5,250 bases of DNA from an uncultured Methylococcaceae bacterium (GTDB lineage Bacteria > Pseudomonadota > Gammaproteobacteria > Methylococcales > Methylomonadaceae): the NCBI GenBank assembly GCA_903939355.1, contig CAJAHC010000661.1:1-5250 (forward strand), read 5' to 3'. The position numbers and the translations under genes were made by a program. The notes beneath the pieces were generated by a model. It was not told where the DNA came from. It searched no databases and saw only the letters and a program-made list of their open reading frames with translations. Every line of letters starts with the position of its first letter. Position 1 is the first letter of the stretch. This document shows positions 1-5,250 of this stretch, in pieces.

Positions 1-527
1 AATAAATACCCACCCAACAGACAAATGGAAATCCACGATATTCCACCAATCACATTATAATGTAAAAACTTTTTGTAGCCCATATCACCTATACCCGCCA
101 CAAATGGAGCAAATGTTCGAATAATAGGCACAAACCTAGCGATAATGATCGTCTTTGCACCATATTTCTCATAAAATTGATGGGTACGTTCAACGTGCTC
201 CTTATTCAAAAATCGAGTCTTCTCCTGCTTGGCTATTTTTGGTCCGAAAAAATTACCTATTTCAAAATTAACTGAATCACCCAAAACCGCAGCAACACAC
301 AATATTACATATAATACCCCAAGACTCATATCCCCTTTTGCCGCAAAAGTACCTGCAGCAAATAGCAATGAGTCGCCCGGTAAAAAAGGCAGTATCACTA
401 ATCCTGTTTCACAGAAAATGATAATAAATAGAATTATGTAGGTTACATAACCATAATTTTGAATAATTTCACTGAGATATTTATCCAGATGTAAAAAAAT
501 ATTAATAAATTGGATAATATGTTCCAT
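1..527 (-). CDS. dedA: DedA-family inner membrane protein, partial (C-terminus off the left edge)
   Basis: Reading from the ATG at 527-525, 175 codons stay open to the window edge. The family is usually about 200-220 residues (E. coli DedA 219), so roughly 40 C-terminal residues are missing. DedA/SNARE-associated (VTT) proteins are polytopic inner-membrane proteins tied to envelope lipid homeostasis, proton-motive force and, in some members, undecaprenyl-phosphate or phospholipid flipping. Visible family marks are FCETG (residues 38-42), [10 protein letters not shown] (47-56) and the signature [15 protein letters not shown] (131-145). E40, D52, R131 and R137 line up with the acidic and arginine residues known to be essential in E. 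coli YqjA. Hydrophobic stretches lie at about 27-58, 70-90, 125-145 and 157-175. Overall wording is closest to E. coli DedA itself (for example the THQFYEK segment at 115-121), rather than YqjA or YghB. The start is supported by AGGAAG at 532-537, 4 nt upstream. A terminator separates the gene from htpG upstream, so it probably has its own promoter. The exact substrate cannot be inferred. Confidence 0.93.
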   Translation of the reverse strand, partial: MEHIIQFINIFLHLDKYLSEIIQNYGYVTYIILFIIIFCETGLVILPFLPGDSLLFAAGTFAAKGDMSLGVLYVILCVAAVLGDSVNFEIGNFFGPKIAKQEKTRFLNKEHVERTHQFYEKYGAKTIIIARFVPIIRTFAPFVAGIGDMGYKKFLHYNVIGGISWISICLLGGYL

Positions 528-613
528 ATTACTTCCTGTTTTTTTGTTTTAGGCCGTCAAGCCTATATTAAAACCGTATCTTTATAATAAACCAATACAT
601 CTTATTAATGGGC

Positions 614-644
614 AAAAAAAAGGCTGGATTGCTCCAGCCTTTTT
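614..644 (-). terminator. Rho-independent terminator after htpG
   Basis: On the minus strand, GGCTGGA (633-639) and TCCAGCC (622-628) form a perfect 7-bp GC-rich stem around the 4-base loop GCAA (629-632). The stem is followed by eight T residues (621-614). It lies 16 bases past the htpG stop codon, in the right orientation to end the htpG transcript. The flanking A5 (640-644) can pair with the T-run and extend the stem to 12 bp. The plus-strand copy also has the stem followed by five T (640-644), so some bidirectional activity is possible, although no plus-strand gene is seen upstream to need it. Confidence 0.92.
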
Positions 645-659
645 CAGATGTATTAACTA

Positions 660-2606
660 TTACTTTAATAAACCTTGCAATAAGCCATTCAACTTATGAA
701 CAAAGGCAGTGGGATCATCCAACTGGCCACCTTCGCTCAAAATAGCTTGATCAAACAAAATATGGGTTAAATCGGCAAAACGATCATTGTCCTGCTCGTC
801 TTTCATGCGCACCACTAAAGGATGCGTTGGATTGATTTCAAATACAGGCTTTCTACCACCCATACCCATCATTTGTCCTGCATCCTTCATGATTCTTTCC
901 ATATTAAGACTCATGCCATAAACATCTGCAACTAAACAAGCGGGGGACTCCGTTAAACGATGACTCAACTTCACATCACTTACTTTATCACCCAGTACTT
1001 CTTTGATCTGCGTTAAAATTGCTTCAAAGTCTTTATTCACTTGTTCTTCAGCAGTTTTATCTTCGTCTTCATCCAGCGCACCTAAATTGAGATCGCCTTT
1101 GGCAACAGACTGAATATGTTTGCCTTCAAACTCATCCAGATTAGAGACCAACCATTCATCAATACGATCAGACAACAATAAAACTTCAATGCCTTTCTTA
1201 CGAAATATTTCCAAATGTGGGCTGTTTTTTGCTGCAGAAAAGCTGTCGGCAGTGACATAATAGATATTTTCCTGCCCTTCTTTCATACGAGCCACATAGT
1301 CTTCCAGACTAACATCCTGTTTATCCGTATCAGCATGCGTAGACGCAAAGCGCAGCAACTTGGCAACGCGTGCTTTATTAGCATGATCTTCAATCGGGCC
1401 TTCTTTTATAACAGCGCCAAATTGCGACCAAAAAGTTTCATATTTTTCAGGCTCATTCTTGGCCAGATTTTCCAACATACCCAGCACTTTTTTAACCGCA
1501 CCTGTTTTAATAGCGCTAATTTGTTTACTTTGCTGGAGAATTTCTCTTGATACATTTAATGGTAAAGAGTTTGCGTCAATAATCCCACGAATAAAACGCA
1601 AATAACGCGGCATTAATTGCTCGGCATCATCAGTAATAAAAACTTTACGAATATAAAGTTTCACACCATGTTTAGCGTCTCTGTCCCACAAATCAAAAGG
1701 TGCACGAGCTGGCGTATAGAGCAATAACGTATATTCATTAGTACCTTCGACTTTACTGTGCACAAAAGTTAACGGATCTTGAAAATCATGACCTACATGC
1801 TTGTAGAATTGATTGTAATCATCATCTGAAATGTCTTGACGTGCTTTAGTCCATAAAGCAGACGCACTGTTAATAGTTTCTTCTTCAATTTGCGCAACCG
1901 GCTTTACTTCTTTGGCTTCTTCACCCTCTTCTTCATCGCTATCCATCTCTGGCATTACTTCTTTATCCATGACAATAGGTAAAGAAATATGATCGGAAAA
2001 TTTTCTAACAATAGAGCGAATACGATAGCCATCTAAAAATTCGCTTTCAGCTTCTTTTAAATGCAAGACTATTTCTGTTCCACGCCCTTCTTTTTCTACC
2101 GTTTCCAGTGTGTAGTCACCTTCGCCAGCTGATTCCCATCGGGTACCTTGGCTTTTATCAGCGCCTGCCTTACGTGTGGTTAAGGTCACTTTATCAGCAA
2201 CAATAAACGCCGAATAAAACCCTACGCCAAATTGACCAATTAACTCACTGTCCTTAGCTTGTTCACCCGTTAACGCTTCAAAAAATTGCTTAGTGCCCGA
2301 TTTCGCAATGGTTCCTATATGTTCTTGAACTTCAGCGCGCGTCATACCAATACCGTTATCAATAATAGTAATGGTACGTTTTTCCTTATCAAATTCCAGA
2401 CGAATTTTCAGCTCACTATCGCCCTCATACAAGCTATCATTTGATAGCGCTTCAAAACGTAATTTATCCGCCGCATCCGAAGCATTTGAAATCAGCTCAC
2501 GCAGGAAAATCTCCTTGTTACTATACAAGGAGTGAATCATTAAATGGAGGAGATGTTTTACTTCAGTTTCAAAACCCAATGTTTCTTTTTTTGCTTTAAC
2601 AGTCAC
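660..2606 (-). CDS. htpG: Molecular chaperone HtpG (bacterial Hsp90)
   Basis: This is a complete 648-residue cytosolic Hsp90: a homodimeric ATP-driven chaperone that remodels client proteins with DnaK/DnaJ and is typically heat-induced. The domains run in order. The N-terminal GHKL ATPase (about 1-215) has the N-box [14 protein letters not shown] (37-50, with catalytic E37 and Mg-binding N41), DNGIGM (83-88, ATP-adenine D83), GTIAKSGT (98-105), the glycine-rich lid end GQFGVGFYS (124-132) and GTE (176-178). The middle domain (about 245-500) carries the catalytic-loop arginine R354 in NVSREILQ (351-358). The C-terminal dimerisation domain (about 510-648) follows. The protein is 24 residues longer than E. 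coli HtpG (624), partly because of an acidic linker at about 217-245 ([10 protein letters not shown] run) between the N and middle domains. The start codon is GTG (2606-2604), with AGGA 8 nt upstream; no in-frame ATG, GTG or TTG lies between it and the promoter, and the first residues align with the usual HtpG N-terminus. A sigma-32-type promoter lies just upstream and a strong terminator just downstream, so it is likely monocistronic. Confidence 0.98.
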   Translation of the reverse strand: MTVKAKKETLGFETEVKHLLHLMIHSLYSNKEIFLRELISNASDAADKLRFEALSNDSLYEGDSELKIRLEFDKEKRTITIIDNGIGMTRAEVQEHIGTIAKSGTKQFFEALTGEQAKDSELIGQFGVGFYSAFIVADKVTLTTRKAGADKSQGTRWESAGEGDYTLETVEKEGRGTEIVLHLKEAESEFLDGYRIRSIVRKFSDHISLPIVMDKEVMPEMDSDEEEGEEAKEVKPVAQIEEETINSASALWTKARQDISDDDYNQFYKHVGHDFQDPLTFVHSKVEGTNEYTLLLYTPARAPFDLWDRDAKHGVKLYIRKVFITDDAEQLMPRYLRFIRGIIDANSLPLNVSREILQQSKQISAIKTGAVKKVLGMLENLAKNEPEKYETFWSQFGAVIKEGPIEDHANKARVAKLLRFASTHADTDKQDVSLEDYVARMKEGQENIYYVTADSFSAAKNSPHLEIFRKKGIEVLLLSDRIDEWLVSNLDEFEGKHIQSVAKGDLNLGALDEDEDKTAEEQVNKDFEAILTQIKEVLGDKVSDVKLSHRLTESPACLVADVYGMSLNMERIMKDAGQMMGMGGRKPVFEINPTHPLVVRMKDEQDNDRFADLTHILFDQAILSEGGQLDDPTAFVHKLNGLLQGLLK

Positions 2607-2614
2607 TATACTAT

Positions 2615-2618
2615 TCCT
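2615..2618 (-). promoter_or_regulatory. Shine-Dalgarno of htpG, supporting a GTG start
   Basis: AGGA on the minus strand lies 8 nt before the GTG at 2606-2604. No ATG occurs in this frame between here and the promoter, so this site fixes GTG as the start. The site is shorter than the AGGAAG and AGGAAAA sites of the neighbouring dedA and fumarase genes. Confidence 0.7.
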
Positions 2619-2643
2619 AAAATTATTAATAACAATGTCGAGT

Positions 2644-2671
2644 ATTTGGGGGCATATATTTTTTTTTCAAG
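2644..2671 (-). promoter_or_regulatory. Sigma-32 (RpoH) heat-shock promoter of htpG
   Basis: The minus strand shows CTTGAAA (2671-2665) as the -35 element, preceded by CC to give CCCTTGAAA. A 13-base spacer (2664-2652) follows, then CCCCAAAT (2651-2644) as the -10 element. The E. coli sigma-32 consensus is CTTGAAA, then 13-14 bases, then CCCCATNT, so the -35 and spacing match fully and the -10 differs at one defined position (A for T). Transcription would begin near 2637, giving a leader of about 30 nt that contains the Shine-Dalgarno. The spacer begins with an A-tract. Position directly ahead of htpG, a known heat-shock gene, agrees with the call. Confidence 0.88.
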
Positions 2672-2773
2672 GGTAAATTCGTCTTAATAAAAATTCTACA
2701 AGCGATAACTTTAATCGTTTTTATTTCAAGAAATTTATGGATTAAAACGTATCTTGGACGAATACTCTAAACA

Positions 2774-4300
2774 TTAAGTTGTTTGAATGACAGGTATTTT
2801 ACCGATTATACTTTGCCAAAGCTTAGGTGCGCTTTGATGTATGGAAACACCAGCGCTATCGACTGCCACAGTTACCGGCATATCCTCAACAACAAATTCA
2901 TGAATTGCTTCCATCCCTAAATCTTCAAAAGCAATAATACGAGCCTTCCGTATAGCCTTTGATACCAAATAAGCTGCACCACCAACGGCCATAAGATAAA
3001 CTGCTTGATGTTTTTTAATAGCATCAATAGCTTCTTGTCCACGCTCAGCCTTACCAATCATGCCCAGCAATCCGGTTTTAGCCAGCATGGTTTCAGTAAA
3101 TTTATCCATCCGCGTTGCTGTTGTGGGCCCTGCCGGACCCACAACTTCATCTCGAACCGGATCAACAGGGCCTACGTAATAAATAAATTTATTGGTGAAA
3201 TTAAGTGCCTCAGGAAGTTGTTCTCCACGCTCAATCATATCAACCATGCGCTTATGAGCAGCGTCACGACCTGTCAGCAAAGTGCCACTCAGTAATAAAC
3301 TTTCACCAGACTTCCACGTCTCAACTTCAGCAGGTGTAACCGTATCCAAATTAACTCTACGGGAGTTAGCCCTAGGATCCCAAACTATACTCGGCCAGTC
3401 TTCTAAATGTGGTGGTGTAAATTCGGCTGGTCCAGAACCATCCATAATAAAATGGACATGACGGGTTGCCGCGCAATTTGGAATAAGCGCAACAGGCTTG
3501 TTAGCCGCATGAGTAGGGTAATCTTTAATTTTGATATCCAGAACAGTCGTTAATCCACCCAAGCCCTGCGCTCCAATACCTAGCGCATTCACTTTTTCAT
3601 AAAGCTCCAAACGCAAATCTTCCAGAGCATTGCTAGCACCTCGAGCAATTAACTCCTGAATATCAATCGACTCCATACACGCTTGCTTGGCAAGAATCAT
3701 GGCTTTTTCAGCTGTACCCCCAATACCGATGCCCAATATTCCTGGTGGACACCAACCTGCCCCCATAGTAGGCACAGTTTTCAATACCCAATCAACAATA
3801 CTGTCAGAAGGATTAAGCATTACAAACTTTGCCTTAGCCTCTGACCCGCCTCCTTTAGCAGCAATTTCAACGTCAACAGTATTACCCATGACAACCTCCA
3901 TATGCACAACCGCTGGAGTATTATCTTTAGTATTAATACGTTTTCCGGCAGGATCTTTCAATATTGAGGCGCGTAAAATATTATCAGGAAGACTATAAGC
4001 GCGCCTAACACCTTCATTAACCATCTCAGTTACGCTAATATCACTTAGCCATTGCACATCCATGCCAATTTTCAAAAACACAGTAACTATGCCGGTATCC
4101 TGACAGATTGGTCGATGCCCTTCCGCACATAGTCGGGAATTGATGAGTATTTGCGCCATAGCATTTTTTGCTGCAGGGCTTTGCTCTTTTTGATAAGCTG
4201 CATTTAAAGCCTGAATAAAGTCCAGCGGATGATAGTACGAAATAAATTGCAATGAGTCAGCAATACTTTGAATAAAATCATCTTTCCGAATGATAGTCAT
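2774..4300 (-). CDS. fumA: Class I fumarate hydratase (iron-sulfur fumarase)
   Basis: This complete 508-residue cytosolic enzyme interconverts fumarate and L-malate in the TCA cycle using an oxygen-sensitive [4Fe-4S] cluster. The N-terminal (alpha-like) domain spans about 1-285 and the C-terminal (beta-like, swivelling) domain about 325-495, fused in one chain. The expected cluster ligands are all present: C66 in ICQDTG (65-70), C184 in WCPPG (183-187) and C276 in PNCAATRH (274-281). Other family marks are AKGGGSE (148-154), GIGAQGLGG (241-249), GRDAAHK (344-350), and GPTTATRMD (391-399), with T393 and R397 matching the proposed catalytic and substrate-binding residues of Leishmania fumarase. 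Length and wording fit the ~507-residue Pseudomonas-type class I fumarase rather than the 548-residue enteric FumA/FumB. Class I members can also hydrate mesaconate or act on tartrate, so substrate breadth is open. The ATG start (4300-4298) has AGGAAAA at 4306-4312, 5 nt upstream. The glycosyltransferase gene ends 85 bp upstream, and no convincing promoter is seen between them. Confidence 0.96.
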   Translation of the reverse strand: MTIIRKDDFIQSIADSLQFISYYHPLDFIQALNAAYQKEQSPAAKNAMAQILINSRLCAEGHRPICQDTGIVTVFLKIGMDVQWLSDISVTEMVNEGVRRAYSLPDNILRASILKDPAGKRINTKDNTPAVVHMEVVMGNTVDVEIAAKGGGSEAKAKFVMLNPSDSIVDWVLKTVPTMGAGWCPPGILGIGIGGTAEKAMILAKQACMESIDIQELIARGASNALEDLRLELYEKVNALGIGAQGLGGLTTVLDIKIKDYPTHAANKPVALIPNCAATRHVHFIMDGSGPAEFTPPHLEDWPSIVWDPRANSRRVNLDTVTPAEVETWKSGESLLLSGTLLTGRDAAHKRMVDMIERGEQLPEALNFTNKFIYYVGPVDPVRDEVVGPAGPTTATRMDKFTETMLAKTGLLGMIGKAERGQEAIDAIKKHQAVYLMAVGGAAYLVSKAIRKARIIAFEDLGMEAIHEFVVEDMPVTVAVDSAGVSIHQSAPKLWQSIIGKIPVIQTT

Positions 4301-4339
4301 TGAGCTTTTCCTGTTATGAAATCAAGCCTCACTCGCTAC

Positions 4340-4370
4340 AGGTGAGCATTTACGGAGCACCATCTCACCT
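4340..4370. repeat. Intergenic inverted repeat, possible stem-loop
   Basis: AGGTGAG (4340-4346) and CTCACCT (4364-4370) are perfect 7-bp inverted repeats around a 17-base loop, in the gap between the glycosyltransferase stop and the fumarase start. No T-tract follows on either strand, so it does not look like a standard intrinsic terminator. It could be an mRNA processing or stability hairpin between co-transcribed genes, or a protein-binding site ahead of fumA. The long loop makes a stable hairpin less certain, and chance is not excluded. Confidence 0.4.
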
Positions 4371-4385
4371 TAAAGCACTTATAAT

Positions 4386-5250
4386 TTATTCATCCAATTC
4401 TTCAGCATGACGTTTTGATTTTCGACCATAATTTGGCGCAATGCTAATTAGCAATGTCAATAAAGCGGCCACATAGGGGACTGCTTGTACCGACAACACC
4501 GCTATCCATAATTTACCGCTTAAATTGTCAAAATGCTCTGTAGTACTCATCGCATAAATGCCTGCACTTAACAAGATCAACAGAAATAATTCTTGTCTGA
4601 TTGTCATTAAACCGACAAACAAAGGTCCTTGTTTTTCGTATTTTGGGGTACGCATAAACGGCTTGCCCGAAGTAAACAATCCTTGTACCGTTCCTCTGGC
4701 AACTGTATGGGTTAAGGACAACCCTGTTAATGCCGCACCTAGTGACTGCCAAACCGAACAAGGAACACGTGCTTGGTATAACCATAAACCACGCAAAATT
4801 TTAAAACTGAATAACCCGACAGTAGGCAATAAAAAAACATTAGCAGGCAATTCACTATGAAGAGGATCGCTTAGTATTATTCCCGTTAAAATCAAACTAG
4901 CCGTAGTAAATAGCAAAGCCAGTGCATCAGAAAACCAAGGCAACCAACCTGCAATAAAATAGTATCGTTGCGCGGCTGTCAAAGGAGACTTTTTAGTAGG
5001 CAAAAAACTACGCCAATGACCTTTGATAATTTGCATAGCGCCATAAACCCAGCGAAAGCGCTGTGTCATATAACCTGACATCGTGTCCGGCATCAATCCG
5101 CGACCAAAGGAATCCTTAACATAGACTGAATCATATCCGGCTTCATATAATCGCAATCCCAGTTCACTATCCTCACAAATACACCACTCTGCCCAATTAC
5201 CAACTTCCAATAAAGCTGACTTCCTAATCATGGTCATCGTACCATGCTGA
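4386..5250 (-). CDS. Membrane glycosyltransferase family 2, cellulose synthase-like, partial (N-terminus off the right edge)
   Basis: The frame is open from the right edge to the TAA at 4388-4386, giving 287 visible residues. An internal ATG at 5237-5235 is not the start: the four codons before it read QHGT, completing the conserved QHGTMTM motif, and no Shine-Dalgarno precedes it. Numbering from that Met, CED (21-23, the counterpart of the TED catalytic-base motif) and QRFRW (59-63, the Q-x-x-R-W motif) mark a processive GT2 enzyme of the cellulose synthase/NdvB-like type. These use a nucleotide sugar to build a polysaccharide and couple synthesis to inner-membrane export. About four membrane segments follow, at roughly 93-121, 134-154, 208-231 and 242-268, with a conserved-looking KPFMRTPKY loop at 192-200 and a short charged cytoplasmic tail ending EELDE. 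The missing N-terminal part should hold further membrane segments and the nucleotide-sugar DxD motifs. The product (beta-glucan, cellulose or another polymer) cannot be decided from this fragment. Confidence 0.9.
   Translation of the reverse strand, partial: QHGTMTMIRKSALLEVGNWAEWCICEDSELGLRLYEAGYDSVYVKDSFGRGLMPDTMSGYMTQRFRWVYGAMQIIKGHWRSFLPTKKSPLTAAQRYYFIAGWLPWFSDALALLFTTASLILTGIILSDPLHSELPANVFLLPTVGLFSFKILRGLWLYQARVPCSVWQSLGAALTGLSLTHTVARGTVQGLFTSGKPFMRTPKYEKQGPLFVGLMTIRQELFLLILLSAGIYAMSTTEHFDNLSGKLWIAVLSVQAVPYVAALLTLLISIAPNYGRKSKRHAEELDE

Noticed and set aside
229..441. 70-codon open frame on the plus strand
   Set aside because: It lies entirely antisense to the DedA coding region, which carries clear family motifs; the translation resembles no known protein.
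550..565. Small inverted repeat TAGGC/GCCTA ahead of dedA
   Set aside because: A 5-bp stem with a 6-base loop and no T-tract is within chance expectation; there is no evidence for a riboswitch or attenuator.
1215..1550. 111-codon open frame on the plus strand
   Set aside because: It is antisense to the conserved middle domain of HtpG and has no supporting motif or ribosome binding site.
2724..2730. A second CTTGAAA on the minus strand, upstream of the sigma-32 promoter
   Set aside because: No CCCC-containing -10 element follows at 13-17 bases, so it is probably chance in AT-rich sequence.
2736..2764. Possible terminator after fumA (GTAT...ATAC followed by GTTTT on the minus strand)
   Set aside because: The stem is only 4-5 bp, AT-rich, with a 9-base loop and a short T-run; too weak to call.
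3005..3998. Two open frames (about 96 and 103 codons) on the plus strand
   Set aside because: Both are antisense to the class I fumarase, whose sequence is conserved throughout; they are shadows.
4528..4860. Open frames on both strands inside the glycosyltransferase
   Set aside because: They overlap the membrane part of the glycosyltransferase in other frames and show no family features of their own.

Overview
The window is an ordinary chromosomal housekeeping segment from a gammaproteobacterium. It is moderately AT-rich, and all four genes are read from the minus strand. The assignment rests on protein resemblance: HtpG and DedA read like close relatives of the E. coli proteins, and the fumarase resembles the ~507-residue class I fumarase of Pseudomonas (PA4333-type) more than the ~548-residue FumA/FumB of enterics. 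The AT-rich codon use and the cellulose-synthase-like glycosyltransferase would fit an environmental gammaproteobacterium, for example a methanotroph or a Legionella-like lineage. I cannot fix the genus from the sequence.

Reading along the minus strand from right to left, the order is as follows. (1) The C-terminal part of a membrane family-2 glycosyltransferase, cut by the right edge (4386-5250). (2) An 85-bp gap holding a 7-bp inverted repeat without a T-tract. (3) A complete class I [4Fe-4S] fumarate hydratase (2774-4300). (4) A 167-bp gap holding a near-consensus sigma-32 heat-shock promoter. (5) A complete HtpG (Hsp90) gene with a GTG start (660-2606). (6) A strong intrinsic terminator (614-644). 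(7) The first 175 codons of a DedA-family membrane protein, cut by the left edge (1-527).

The genes do not form an obvious functional operon. HtpG appears to be its own heat-shock transcription unit, bounded by the sigma-32 promoter and the terminator. DedA then needs a promoter of its own. Fumarase could be co-transcribed with the upstream glycosyltransferase (85 bp gap) or have its own promoter, but none is convincing there.

I looked on both strands for unannotated genes, tRNAs, CRISPR repeats, insertion sequences and toxin-antitoxin pairs, and found none. The longer open frames antisense to htpG, fumA, dedA and the glycosyltransferase are shadows of those genes. No stretch over 300 bp lacks a gene. 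I see no new biological system here; the most informative observations are regulatory.
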